DNA from: BACL27 sp964203235
GTDB lineage: Bacteria; Actinomycetota; Acidimicrobiia; Acidimicrobiales; Ilumatobacteraceae
DNA: 64,000 nt
NCBI GenBank assembly: GCA_964203235.1
Contig: CAXNLE010000003.1
Span: forward strand, 95,373 to 159,372
Direction: 5' to 3'
Positions 27,473-36,672 of this stretch are shown here, piece by piece; position 1 is the first letter of the stretch; each line of letters starts with the position of its first letter. The notes under the pieces are model-generated. The model ran no database searches, was not told the origin of the DNA, and saw only the letters and a list, made by a program, of their open reading frames with translations. The translations under genes and the position numbers were made by a program.

Positions 27473-28507
27473 ATGTCTAAGTTCCGAAAGTCCGCAGTTG
27501 GTTTAGCCGTTGCAACAATGCTTGCAATCGCATTCACGCCACTTCACTCTGCTAGTGCGCTAGTTGAGTGGGCGCTCGCGGAAGATGCAGTGGCTCTCAA
27601 TATAACTGGTGTGTCGCCACACGTCGAACGCACCGGCAACGTCGATCGACTTTGGTATCCAGGTGGGCTTGCCGGCACGGCAGTTGCCGATTGCAACGAT
27701 GCTGGCGCGTGCAACAGTGTTTCGATCACGGGGCGCTTGGGTAGCGACTTCACTGCGATCACATTGCCTAACGGCACTCGTCGTGCATATTTTGTTGAGA
27801 TCTCGCCAAATGCGGGCACAAAATCTGTGTCGTCTGCGGCTTGCTTAACTATTGCTTGCACTTCTGTTGGCACATCAACTGTTGCCGCAGCAGATCTTGT
27901 TGTATCGCAAACTGTTAAAGCATGGGGAGTGCCCGACGCGGTAGTCACACCCGATGGCAAAGTGCGTCTTTATGTTGTTGAGTCACCGACTCTGAATAGC
28001 AGTTGCCCAGAAAAAGTTGCGAGCTATCTTTCAAGCGACGGTATTTCGTTCACGAAAGAAGCTGGCTGGCGCCTTGAAGGTGGCTATGTCGACACCGAAG
28101 TTTTGCGCGCCAAAGATGGCGACTGGGTGATGGTCATGGCTGATGGACCAGGTTGCGGCGATGGTGTGCAGAAACTTTATACGTCGACTTCAAATAACGG
28201 TTTAACTTGGGCGACACCACAAAAGATTTCTGGTTCTGACTTACGTCGCCTCGACCCAACTGGTTACGAAGTTTCAACAAACGTATTTCGAATTTATTAT
28301 GCAACTGCTGTAGCCGGAGCACTTGGTGATGTTACATATACGATCAAGCGTGGAACGATTTCAATAAAGCAATCATCTGGCGAGATTTCAATTACAACCG
28401 GCACCACGTCATCGAAAAAGTCAACGATCACATGCATTAAAGGTAAGGTCACGAAAAAGGTAACTCGAGTCAACCCTAAGTGCCCAAGTGGCTACAAAAA
28501 GAAATAG
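27473..28507 (+). CDS. Secreted protein, probable beta-propeller with C-terminal Cys/Lys motif
   Basis: A 344-residue protein with a signal peptide (KFRKSAVGL, hydrophobic core, likely cleavage after SASA near residue 30). The body has repeated beta-strand patterns, including WGVPDAVVTPDGKVRLYVVE and one clear Asp-box (SNNGLTW), consistent with a sialidase/glycosidase-like propeller; catalytic residues are not recognisable. The last 26 residues form a small motif with two cysteines and many lysines (CIKGK, NPKCPSGYKKK). GGAG lies six bases before the ATG. A truncated copy of the leader occurs at 25960. Confidence 0.75.
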   Translation: MSKFRKSAVGLAVATMLAIAFTPLHSASALVEWALAEDAVALNITGVSPHVERTGNVDRLWYPGGLAGTAVADCNDAGACNSVSITGRLGSDFTAITLPNGTRRAYFVEISPNAGTKSVSSAACLTIACTSVGTSTVAAADLVVSQTVKAWGVPDAVVTPDGKVRLYVVESPTLNSSCPEKVASYLSSDGISFTKEAGWRLEGGYVDTEVLRAKDGDWVMVMADGPGCGDGVQKLYTSTSNNGLTWATPQKISGSDLRRLDPTGYEVSTNVFRIYYATAVAGALGDVTYTIKRGTISIKQSSGEISITTGTTSSKKSTITCIKGKVTKKVTRVNPKCPSGYKKK

Positions 28508-28548
28508 CTAGCAGCCGGTTGACTGCTAGCTATTTCTTCGAATTTTTG
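28499..28548. terminator. Bidirectional terminator, 16-bp perfect stem
   Basis: 28499-28514 pairs perfectly with 28523-28538 around an 8-base loop. The plus strand is followed by GAATTTTTG, and the minus strand by CTTTTTG, so it can end both the secreted-protein gene and the convergent YHYH gene. It overlaps the stop codon of the former. Confidence 0.85.
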
Positions 28549-28556
28549 TTAGTGAT

Positions 28557-29765
28557 TTAGCTAAGACGATTAATTACCAAGTAGACCGAGATTCCTTCGA
28601 TTGAATGAAGTGTGCTAGCCGAACTTGCTTTAACGTCTGATGTTTGCTCACCGTGGTGTGGCGGCAATGGAGTACCAGCGGCACCCGTTTGCACAGTCGC
28701 AGTGCCTTTTAGACATCCCAAAATGTATGGGAAGCTCAGGACTGCGTGATAGCCGTAACTACCGTCTGGTTGAGTGCGACCATTGCAGGCGTCAAGCACA
28801 AGCGCGTCTGAACTTGCCGTGTACGAATATGCACTCCACACGTTTGAGGCTGGGTTACCAGTTTTTGTGTAACCAGATCGAACAGTTCCTGTTGAAGTAC
28901 ATGCGACGTTAAGACATGCCGTTGGTCCGTAAATTGGAAACCCGTCAATTGCGTAACCAAGAATAGCAAGACTCTTTAAATTACATGCGGCGACATGATA
29001 CAAAACGTGGTTGTGATATGCGTCTCCAGGCCCAGCGTGTCCACCACAAGTATCAAGCAAACTATTGTAATTTGGATCACCGTAAGGCGCCGCGGCAGGG
29101 TAAGGGCCTTCAGTTGGTCCAAAGATTGCCAGACCAGTAGTTGTGAAGCCGAGCGTTCCCATTGTTGGTGTAGTACCGCCGATTGCAGTTGGAGATGCGG
29201 CAACAGCCGGGTTTCGCGCAATCTTCCAGGTGTACGACTGGGCGGCAAGTGCATGTGGAGTCTTGGCGACAAACGAATAACCGATCATGTCGTTTGATAC
29301 AACAGTTACGACCGAGTCTGTACAAGAAACTGAGATTGAAGGTTTTGCATAACCTGTGCCAGCAGAAGTTGATATGCTCGGGAACCTTGCGGTAGGGCAT
29401 TCGCCACTTGTGCGAAGACCAACCGCGCCAGAAGTTTCGGCGACTGTTGTTGCAGTAGTTGCAGTTGTCGCAGCGGTTGTTGCAGTTGTCGCATTTGTCG
29501 CAGTTGTTGAAGGCGGGCCACTTTTTGGTCCACTTGGGCCGGTTTTTGTAGCTGTAGTTGTAGTTGTAGTCACAGTTACATTTTTCGCCCACTTAAGTTT
29601 CTTGCCAACTTTTTTGCAAATAAGAGGATTAGATGCGGTGCCGGCCAAGGCCCCTGCTTTAGAGCAACTACCACCAACACTTGCTGCTGATACTTGCTGA
29701 GTTGGGATGATGACTGCCACAGCGCTGACAATAACTAATGAGATAATTTTGAAGGTTTTAAACAT
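28557..29765 (-). CDS. Secreted YHYH-domain protein with Thr-rich linker
   Basis: A 402-residue exported protein starting at ATG 29765 (TTG at 29771 rejected). The signal peptide ends near QQVSAAS. A short domain with SCSKAGA and LICKKVGKKLKW follows, then a Thr/Ala-rich linker of low complexity (about residues 66-112). The main domain has DAYHNHVLYH, GYAIDGFPIYGP and SYGYHAVLSFPYILGC, the signature of the YHYH family, which is common in marine bacteria and has no proven reaction; its histidines suggest metal binding. Confidence 0.82.
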   Translation of the reverse strand: MFKTFKIISLVIVSAVAVIIPTQQVSAASVGGSCSKAGALAGTASNPLICKKVGKKLKWAKNVTVTTTTTTATKTGPSGPKSGPPSTTATNATTATTAATTATTATTVAETSGAVGLRTSGECPTARFPSISTSAGTGYAKPSISVSCTDSVVTVVSNDMIGYSFVAKTPHALAAQSYTWKIARNPAVAASPTAIGGTTPTMGTLGFTTTGLAIFGPTEGPYPAAAPYGDPNYNSLLDTCGGHAGPGDAYHNHVLYHVAACNLKSLAILGYAIDGFPIYGPTACLNVACTSTGTVRSGYTKTGNPASNVWSAYSYTASSDALVLDACNGRTQPDGSYGYHAVLSFPYILGCLKGTATVQTGAAGTPLPPHHGEQTSDVKASSASTLHSIEGISVYLVINRLS

Positions 29766-29843
29766 GGGCAAAGCCTAATTAAGGCTAAATCAATTCGCAA
29801 CGACCGATGAGATAAATCTGTGCGGCCTGTGCCAAATTTTTGT

Positions 29844-31043
29844 TTACCGTGCGTTAACAATTGCAGTTTGGGTCAGTGCCTGAACTTCGGTCATTGTGGC
29901 TGAACGCGGATTCGTGCGTGCCGCAGAATCTTTCAGTGCTTTAGTGGCTATCCGCTCTGCACAATCGAGTGGCACGCCAATTTCACTCAACGATTTTGGA
30001 ATCTTTATTTCATCGAGCATCGCTTCGACAGCGGTGATGAACCCCTCAATCGAGTCGTCTGACATATTCATGGCTTCGGCCATGCGACGAACTTTGTCTT
30101 CCATGCCGGGCAAATTAAAACGCAATACAACTGGCAAAATAATTGCGTTCGTCAAACCATGGTGCGTGTTGAATTCTGCGCCGATCATGTGCGAGATCGC
30201 ATGAACTAGACCGAGACCTTTCAGAAAAGATATGCCGGCCAGACAAGACCCCACATGCATGCCACCGCGTGCGGTGATGTTTTGAGGTTCAGCGACGACA
30301 ACAGGTAACCATGTTGAAATAAGACTCAATGCTTCGAGCGCCAGCCCATCACAAAGCGGATTAAAACCCGGCACTAGAAATGCTTCAATCGCGTGAACCA
30401 GCGCATCGGCTCCTGTCCACGCGGTGAGATTTACCGGCAGACCCAGCGTCAACTCAGGGTCGAGAAGCGCCAGCGATGTTTTTAAATTTGGGTGCCAGAC
30501 ACAGAACTTCATTGCTTTCGCCGAGTGGGTGACCATGCCTGTGCTTTCGGTTTCGGCCCCGGTGCCTGCAGTCGTGGGGATAGTTATTAATTTTGGAAAC
30601 TCACTATCGCGATTTATTAATGGTGCTGGTTTTTCGAATTCAAAATCCCAAAGATCTATTTTGTTATTGGCTGTTAAGCAAATCGCCTTACCTCCATCCA
30701 TTGCACTGCCACCACCGATTGCGATAATTGCATCATGTGTGCCATTGCGAAATGCTGCGCGCCCAAAACTAATCTCAGTGTCAATCGGATTTGGCGAAAT
30801 TTCGCAGAACAGCGCCGACGTTAAACTTGCAGTAGCGAGAAATGTTTGCAGGCGAGAAATAAATTCAAGATTGCGACTTCCGCGGTCAGTTACGATCAGC
30901 GGATTTTTTATGCCGAGTGCGACGCATCGCTGACCGATTTCGGCTAATCGTCCTGGTCCGTAGGCAATCTGAACTGGGAAACCCCAGTCATGAGGTGCGA
31001 GCATCGTTGGGTCATAAATTTTCGGTGATGAGTTCATGATCAT
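29844..31043 (-). CDS. Iron-containing (type III) alcohol dehydrogenase
   Basis: A 399-residue NAD(P)-dependent dehydrogenase. The nucleotide loop GGGSAMDGGKA is near residue 100, and the metal-binding histidines lie in VHAIEAF, HAISHMIGAEF and NTHHGLTNAI. In Bacillus the type III enzyme GbsB oxidises choline to betaine aldehyde; the neighbouring betaine/choline-type ABC transporter and aldehyde dehydrogenase make that a fair guess here, but other alcohols are possible. GAAGG lies just before the ATG at 31043; an in-frame ATG at 31037 is an alternative. Confidence 0.88.
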   Translation of the reverse strand: MIMNSSPKIYDPTMLAPHDWGFPVQIAYGPGRLAEIGQRCVALGIKNPLIVTDRGSRNLEFISRLQTFLATASLTSALFCEISPNPIDTEISFGRAAFRNGTHDAIIAIGGGSAMDGGKAICLTANNKIDLWDFEFEKPAPLINRDSEFPKLITIPTTAGTGAETESTGMVTHSAKAMKFCVWHPNLKTSLALLDPELTLGLPVNLTAWTGADALVHAIEAFLVPGFNPLCDGLALEALSLISTWLPVVVAEPQNITARGGMHVGSCLAGISFLKGLGLVHAISHMIGAEFNTHHGLTNAIILPVVLRFNLPGMEDKVRRMAEAMNMSDDSIEGFITAVEAMLDEIKIPKSLSEIGVPLDCAERIATKALKDSAARTNPRSATMTEVQALTQTAIVNAR

Positions 31044-31070
31044 TACACCTTCATCTTGCGTCTTAAATAA

Positions 31071-31098
31071 AAATGGCGGGCCCGAAGGCCCGCCATTT
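31071..31098 (-). terminator. Rho-independent terminator of proX
   Basis: A perfect 12-bp stem (31071-31082 with 31087-31098) closed by a four-base loop, followed on the minus strand by a T-rich run (TTATTTAAG after the stem Ts). It separates proX from the alcohol dehydrogenase gene downstream. Confidence 0.9.
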
Positions 31099-31159
31099 CA
31101 TTCTCAAAATTATGAATTACTTAAACTAGTTTATTTAAAGCGGCTTACTTAAACTGTGC

Positions 31160-32167
31160 TTACTTGAACCAGGCCGACCAAACTGCTTCGTTTGCTGCGA
31201 TCCACTCTGCGGCGACTTCTACTGCAGGGCGACCGTCAATTTCGACGGCTGGCAATGTTGCTAGCTGATCATCAGTTGTCATCTTGTAATTCTTGAAGAA
31301 CTTAAAGACATTTGCATCTTTAGCCTCAAGTTTTGCAGAAGCAACTTTGAACAAAACATCTTCTGGGTAGTCACCGTCACACTTGTCGGCTTCAGCGGCA
31401 CAATCAACTGTTGCTTTTGGCAACGCAATGTTGATCAGGCCGTACTTACCAACCGCTGCAGATGGCATCCAGTAATACATAATCACTGGTTTCTTTGCTT
31501 CAGTCAGCGCAATAATTTCTGCTTGAGTTGCTGCCTCAGAACCTGAGTACTGAACTTTGAAATCAAGTTTTAAGTTCTTCACGAGTTGCTCTTCGTAGCC
31601 AGAGAATGATGGATCCATTGCCAACATGCGACCTTTTGAACCAGTTGCTGCGGTTGCAAATGCCTTGGCAACTGCTGGGTCTTTTAGACCTTCCCAAGTT
31701 GAAAGTTGTGGAAACTGTTCAAGTGCATTTGGTGTAACGAACCAGCCGATTTTGCCAATTGCGCCAAGTTCGCCCATATTGACAACTGAGCCGTCGTCAA
31801 TAAATGCTTGCTCTTCAGCAGTAAAACCTGATGGCCAAACTTCAACGTTGGCGTCAATGTCGCCAGTTGACATGCCAGGAATCATCGCATTCTCGTCAAT
31901 GTCAACGATTTCAACTGGGTTGCAAAGATTCGTTTCAATTAGTTGTTTAATAATTTCGACTTCAATCACTGACGAAGTCCAGTTATTGCGCGCGATTTTA
32001 ATCGTCTCAGTGCCCGCACATGCTGGTCCTGCTGTTGCCTCCGCTGCCGCTGCCGTCGTGTCTTCAGTAACAGTCTCGGTTGCACTATCGCTACCGCCGC
32101 ATGCGGCAAACAACAATGCTCCGGCGGCAAACAAACCGACGGCTAATTTTTTATTAAGTATTCCCAT
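31160..32167 (-). CDS. proX: Glycine betaine/choline-type ABC substrate-binding lipoprotein
   Basis: A 335-residue lipoprotein: signal peptide with lipobox FAAC (cysteine near residue 23), an acidic Ala/Thr linker, then an OpuAC/ProX-type binding domain (EVWPSGF, GWFVTP, YYWMPSAAVGKYG) with tryptophans and tyrosine suited to an aromatic cage for quaternary ammonium. It is anchored outside the membrane and delivers substrate to ProW. AGGGGGA lies close to the ATG. It is transcribed divergently from proVW with 96 bases between the starts and ends in its own terminator. Confidence 0.9.
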   Translation of the reverse strand: MGILNKKLAVGLFAAGALLFAACGGSDSATETVTEDTTAAAAEATAGPACAGTETIKIARNNWTSSVIEVEIIKQLIETNLCNPVEIVDIDENAMIPGMSTGDIDANVEVWPSGFTAEEQAFIDDGSVVNMGELGAIGKIGWFVTPNALEQFPQLSTWEGLKDPAVAKAFATAATGSKGRMLAMDPSFSGYEEQLVKNLKLDFKVQYSGSEAATQAEIIALTEAKKPVIMYYWMPSAAVGKYGLINIALPKATVDCAAEADKCDGDYPEDVLFKVASAKLEAKDANVFKFFKNYKMTTDDQLATLPAVEIDGRPAVEVAAEWIAANEAVWSAWFK

Positions 32168-32263
32168 ATATATCCCCCTAATTTAGGTTGTGCCTCAAAT
32201 GAGGCTTCGCATCACCTTAGCAATTTTGCTGTTGACACGCTAGGTCGCACTAATCTTTTGTAA

Positions 32264-33298
32264 ATGGAATCGGGGGATTTACAGGCGTTAAATCTGCGCA
32301 ACATCTGGAAAGTTTTTGGACCAGGCGACGGCAGTCGCGCCATTGAAAGAGCCAAAACCGGTGCAAGCCGGGGCGATATTTTGCAACAGACACAACAAAC
32401 AGTCGCAGTTCGCGATGTTTCGTTCAGCGTTGCACGCGGTGAAACGTTTGTAGTGATGGGCTTGTCTGGGTCAGGTAAATCAACTTTGATTCGTTGCTTA
32501 TCGCGACTCATTGAACCAACACAAGGTGATGTGTTTCTCGACGGCGACAATTTATTGGCTATGGATGAAGAACAATTGCGTCAAGTTCGACGGGGTCGAA
32601 TGTCGATGGTGTTTCAGCACTTCGGTTTGTTTCCACATCGCAAAGTAATCGACAACATTGCTTATGGCCTTGAAGTTCAGAAAATTGACAAGCAAACACG
32701 TCTTGCAAAAGCCACAGATATTTTAAAGACTGTCGGCCTTGACGGGTGGGCTAATCATTATCCGCAACAACTCTCAGGTGGCATGCAACAGCGTGTCGGT
32801 CTTGCCCGCGCACTCGCCGTTGACCCACAAATTTTATTATTTGATGAACCATTTTCTGCACTTGATCCGTTAATTCGTAAAGAAATGCAAGACGAACTAA
32901 TTAAATTACAAAAAACAATGCAACGCACGGTTGTATTTATCACGCACGATTTCTCTGAGGCACTTCGGCTCGGCGACCGTATTGCGATTATGAAAGATGG
33001 ATCTTTCGACCAAGTCGGTACCCCAGAAGAAATAGTTTCGTCGCCAGCGACCCCGTATGTTCGTGAATTTGTTAACGATGTGCCACGCGCAAAAGTGTTG
33101 AGCGTCAAGACAGTAACCGTCGCGGGTACCGCAGCAACAAACGGCCGCGCCGTGATGGCGACTGCAAAAATTGAAACGATTATTCCGATGTTGCTTGAGG
33201 GCGATGAAGCGATCACGGTTACAGATGCGAGCAACAAGGCAATCGGCATCGTTGATCGTCAAAGTGTTGCCAAGATTTTGCAGGCCGAACAAAAATGA
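32264..33298 (+). CDS. proV: Glycine betaine/proline ABC transporter ATP-binding protein
   Basis: A 344-residue ATPase of the OpuAA/ProV group: Walker A GLSGSGKST, signature LSGGMQQRVGLARAL, Walker B ILLFDEPFSALDP and a switch histidine in FITHDFSEA. The C-terminal 90 residues form a shortened CBS-like region that in homologues senses ionic strength. The ALNLRNIWKVFG start is typical. The stop overlaps the permease start (ATGA). Confidence 0.92.
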   Translation: MESGDLQALNLRNIWKVFGPGDGSRAIERAKTGASRGDILQQTQQTVAVRDVSFSVARGETFVVMGLSGSGKSTLIRCLSRLIEPTQGDVFLDGDNLLAMDEEQLRQVRRGRMSMVFQHFGLFPHRKVIDNIAYGLEVQKIDKQTRLAKATDILKTVGLDGWANHYPQQLSGGMQQRVGLARALAVDPQILLFDEPFSALDPLIRKEMQDELIKLQKTMQRTVVFITHDFSEALRLGDRIAIMKDGSFDQVGTPEEIVSSPATPYVREFVNDVPRAKVLSVKTVTVAGTAATNGRAVMATAKIETIIPMLLEGDEAITVTDASNKAIGIVDRQSVAKILQAEQK

Positions 33299-35160
33299 AA
33301 AGCCGAATCGGCGGCTTGCTTGCTTTAATCATCGCTGCTCAAACATTTGGTACTCGCGGGTTTCCAGAATCACTAAACATCGGTCTTGCCGAGCCAATAA
33401 CTGGCGTGCAGTCATGGGTTCGCAAGAATCGCAGCAGCAACTGGTCGTTTAAGTTTTTTTTCAATCCGTTGATTTCGGTCGTTGAATTTGGCCTCAACTG
33501 TGTTGAATCGTTTTTTACTTGGTTGCCATGGTTTATTCCGGCAATTGTTGTATTTGTCCTCATCGCTCGCACACGCCGATGGGGTCTAGCAACCTTTACT
33601 GCGTTTGCGGTTATCTACCCAGGCATCGTTGGTGTTTGGTCTGAAAGCATTATCACTATTTCGTTAATGGCTGTTTCGGTATTGATTTGTGTCGTAGTTG
33701 GTGTACCACTCGGAGTACTAACTGCATTGAATAAACGTTCAGAGGCAATTTTGCGACCGATTCTTGACGGCATGCAAACTGTGCCTGCAACCGTTTATCT
33801 AATCCCAATTGTTTTAGTTTTTGGCATTGGCCCAGCACCTGCGGCAATTGCCACCGTGATTTACGCGTTGCCTCCGATGGTTCGACTCACCGCACTCGGC
33901 GTGCAACAAGTGCCAAAATCTGCGATCGAAGCAGCGCAAATGTTTGGCGCAACAAGACGACAAGTTCTTGCAAAAGTACAGTTGCCTTTGGCGGTGCCGT
34001 CAATTATTACTGGCATCAATCAAACCGTGATGATGGCGCTTGGCATTGTGGTGATTGCAACTTTGGTCGGCGCAGGTGGTCTCGGCCAAGAGATTAATCA
34101 GTCGGTGCGACGTCTCGAAGCTGGTCGAGGGTTGATTGTTAGTTTGGCAGTTGTCGCAGTTGCACTCGTGCTCGATCGCGTCAGCATGTCGCTTGTTTCA
34201 ACACCTGGCGCGCAAAGAATCCGCATCAAACGCAATGCTCTATATATAGGCCTAATCTGCCTTGCCGTAATGGCAGTCATCGGTCGCGTTTTTGGTTGGA
34301 TCGAGTTTCCGTTTTCGTGGGGCACTTCGTTCGCTGACCCAATTGATACTGGGTTCAAGTGGTTTCGCACGACATTTGATGTTGTAACTAGACCGTTCAA
34401 TGATTTTGTTGTGCGCGAGATTCTTGTGCGTGCACAAACTCTGTTCAATGAGACGATTACTTGGCAAGCAATTGTTGTTGTCGCTAGCGCGTTTTCTTAT
34501 TACGTTGCGGGCTGGAAGTTGTCGTTAATGACTGCTGGTGGCATCACATTTATTGGGTTGACAGGCAGATGGCCAGATTCGGTTGACACACTTACCCAAA
34601 CCGTTGTTGCAGTATTTATTTCAATTTTAATTGCGTTGCCACTGGGTATTTGGCTCGGGCGAGGGCCACGCGCCGAAGCAATAATTTCTCCGGTGCTTGA
34701 CGCGATGCAAACTATTCCGTCTCTCGTTTATGCGATTCCATTTGTAATGATTTTTTCGGTTGGCCCTGTGCCTGGCATCGTGGCGGCAGTCGTCTATGCG
34801 ATTCCGCCGGGCATTCGGTTAACGAGTCTTGGAATCCGCCAAGTTAATTACGAGTCGCTTGAAGCGGCAACAACATTTGGTGCGACGCAACGACAAGTGT
34901 TGTGGGGTGTACGAGTGCCATTGGCAATGCCGTCAATCATTTTGGCGATCAATCAGATGGTGATGATGGTTTTGGCAATGGCGATTATTTCGGGAATGGT
35001 GGGCGGCGGCGGTCTTGGTTATCGATCGATCGAAGCGTTGACTAAGCCAGACTCTGGGCTCGGAGTCGAAGTTGGCATCGCGATTGTGATTATGGCGACG
35101 ATTCTTGATCGCCTGTTGCAGGCAACCGCGCGGCGATTGCAAGCGCCAGTCGCTATTTAA
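33295..35160 (+). CDS. proW: Double-length glycine betaine ABC permease (two fused ProW domains)
   Basis: A 621-residue protein containing two complete permease domains in tandem. Each has its own cytoplasmic EAA loop: EAAQMFGATRRQVLAKVQLP at about residues 217-237 and EAATTFGATQRQVLWGVRVP at about 521-541. Each also has the same GIRLTSLG/MVRLTALG and MAPSI-like flanks (VPSIITGINQ, MPSIILAINQ). Typical ProW/OpuAB proteins have one domain and dimerise, so this chain probably forms the full channel alone. It is translationally coupled to proV. Confidence 0.9.
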   Translation: MKSRIGGLLALIIAAQTFGTRGFPESLNIGLAEPITGVQSWVRKNRSSNWSFKFFFNPLISVVEFGLNCVESFFTWLPWFIPAIVVFVLIARTRRWGLATFTAFAVIYPGIVGVWSESIITISLMAVSVLICVVVGVPLGVLTALNKRSEAILRPILDGMQTVPATVYLIPIVLVFGIGPAPAAIATVIYALPPMVRLTALGVQQVPKSAIEAAQMFGATRRQVLAKVQLPLAVPSIITGINQTVMMALGIVVIATLVGAGGLGQEINQSVRRLEAGRGLIVSLAVVAVALVLDRVSMSLVSTPGAQRIRIKRNALYIGLICLAVMAVIGRVFGWIEFPFSWGTSFADPIDTGFKWFRTTFDVVTRPFNDFVVREILVRAQTLFNETITWQAIVVVASAFSYYVAGWKLSLMTAGGITFIGLTGRWPDSVDTLTQTVVAVFISILIALPLGIWLGRGPRAEAIISPVLDAMQTIPSLVYAIPFVMIFSVGPVPGIVAAVVYAIPPGIRLTSLGIRQVNYESLEAATTFGATQRQVLWGVRVPLAMPSIILAINQMVMMVLAMAIISGMVGGGGLGYRSIEALTKPDSGLGVEVGIAIVIMATILDRLLQATARRLQAPVAI

Positions 35161-35178
35161 TTTTCGCCAGCGAAATCG

Positions 35179-36603
35179 TCAGCTATTCAAATTGATCATC
35201 ACGTGCTTGATGCGCGTGTAGTCATCTAATGCGTATGCCGATAGATCTTTGCCGTAGCCAGATTTTTTGTATCCACCATGTGGCATTTCGGCAACCATCG
35301 GAATGTGTGTGTTGACCCAAACGCAACCGAAATCGAGATTCTTTGTCATTCGCATCGCACGACCCAAATCGCGTGTCCACACCGAAGAGGCGAGTGCGTA
35401 TTCAACTCCGTTTGCCCACTTCAATGCTTCTTGCTCGTCGCTGAATTGTTGCACAGTGATTACTGGTCCGAACATTTCGTTTTGAATCATTTCGTCAGTT
35501 TGTTTCAAATCGCAGACAACAGTTGGCTCAAAGAAATATCCTGCGCCGTTGACTTGTGAGCCACCGGTCGTAACCTTCGCATGTTTCGGCACTCGGTCAA
35601 GAAAGCCTTTAACTTTGCTTAAGTGTGTTTCATTATTGAGTGGCCCATACAAAACATCTTCGTCTGGTCTGCCAGTTTTAGTTTTCTTGGCTTGTTCAGT
35701 TAGCGCGTCAACGAAGTCGCGATAAATCTTTGGGCCAGCGATGACCCGCGTGGCGGCGGTGCAATCTTGACCGGCGTTGAAATAGCCAGTCATTGCAATC
35801 GTCTCAACAGCAAGTTCAATATCCGCATCATCAAAAATTATGACCGGCGCTTTGCCACCTAATTCGAGGTGTACTCGCTTCAAACTCTTTGATGCAGCCT
35901 CAGCGACTTCCATTCCGGCGCGAACCGAACCGGTGATCGAAACCATGCCCGGTGTATCGTGTGTAACCATCGACCGACCTGTTTCGCGATCACCGCAAAT
36001 GACGTTGAGCACACCCGGTGGCAAAACTTCGCCGGCGATTTTCGCAACTAGAGCAGTCGACGCTGGTGTTGTATCGCTTGGCTTCAACACGGTTGTGTTG
36101 CCGGCAGCAATTGCAGGGATGAACTTCCAAACTCCCATCATCAATGGATAGTTCCATGGGGCGACTTGCGCGCACACACCGATCGGCTCACGTCGTATAT
36201 AAGAGGTATAGCCACTCATGTATTCGCCCGCACTCTTGCCTTCAAGCATTCGAGCCGCACCAGCAAAGAATCGAATCTGATCCATCATCGGCGGTACTTC
36301 TTCACTAAATGTGATCGCTCGTGGCTTACCCGTGTTTTCAATTTCTGATTCAATCAACTCAGTCATATTGGCTTCCATAGCGTCAGCAATGTCATTTATT
36401 GCTTTTTGACGAACTGATGGCGTTGAATGCTTCCATGATTCAAATGCCTCTGCGGCTGCCTTCATCGCCGAGTCAACATCTGCTGGGCCTGACAGTGCTG
36501 CATTTGCATATTGCTTGCCAGTTACTGGGTCGATGACTGGTGTTGTGCGACCGTCTTGTGCTGCGACTTCTTTGCCGTTGATGTAGTTATTGAAAGTTTT
36601 CAT
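35179..36603 (-). CDS. Aldehyde dehydrogenase, aminobutyraldehyde/betaine-aldehyde type
   Basis: A 474-residue NAD-dependent aldehyde dehydrogenase. It has the cofactor region APWNYPLMMGVWK, the glutamate in LELGGKAP and the catalytic cysteine in NAGQDCTAA. The terminal NTHIPMVAEMPHGGYKKSGYGKD stretch, split here for length, closely follows the PatD (gamma-aminobutyraldehyde) pattern; betaine-aldehyde enzymes are close relatives. With the nearby Fe-alcohol dehydrogenase it could complete choline to betaine conversion, or serve putrescine breakdown. Its start is followed upstream by a small tandem repeat. Confidence 0.85.
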   Translation of the reverse strand: MKTFNNYINGKEVAAQDGRTTPVIDPVTGKQYANAALSGPADVDSAMKAAAEAFESWKHSTPSVRQKAINDIADAMEANMTELIESEIENTGKPRAITFSEEVPPMMDQIRFFAGAARMLEGKSAGEYMSGYTSYIRREPIGVCAQVAPWNYPLMMGVWKFIPAIAAGNTTVLKPSDTTPASTALVAKIAGEVLPPGVLNVICGDRETGRSMVTHDTPGMVSITGSVRAGMEVAEAASKSLKRVHLELGGKAPVIIFDDADIELAVETIAMTGYFNAGQDCTAATRVIAGPKIYRDFVDALTEQAKKTKTGRPDEDVLYGPLNNETHLSKVKGFLDRVPKHAKVTTGGSQVNGAGYFFEPTVVCDLKQTDEMIQNEMFGPVITVQQFSDEQEALKWANGVEYALASSVWTRDLGRAMRMTKNLDFGCVWVNTHIPMVAEMPHGGYKKSGYGKDLSAYALDDYTRIKHVMINLNS

Positions 36604-36618
36604 ACTGAAACATTAGCC

Positions 36619-36672
36619 CCGGATCATTAACCGCCGAACATTAACCCCGAACATTAACCCCGTTCACTAATC
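36619..36672. repeat. Tandem repeat, about four copies of CCGAACATTAACC
   Basis: Two exact 13-base units at 36634-36646 and 36647-36659 are flanked by degenerate copies at 36619-36632 and 36660-36672. The array lies just upstream of the aldehyde dehydrogenase start and covers the stop codon of the small HTH protein gene. Too short and contiguous to be CRISPR; may be an operator array or replication slippage. Confidence 0.7.

Noticed and set aside
29110..29592. 160-codon frame inside the YHYH gene
   Set aside because: Asn/Tyr/Cys-rich artefact of the Thr-rich linker read in another frame.
31626..32186. 186-codon frame opposite proX
   Set aside because: Antisense shadow; low-complexity Ser/Ala content follows from the proX linker and codons.
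36619..36672. Possible CRISPR array
   Set aside because: Units are contiguous 13-mers with no spacers and no cas genes nearby.
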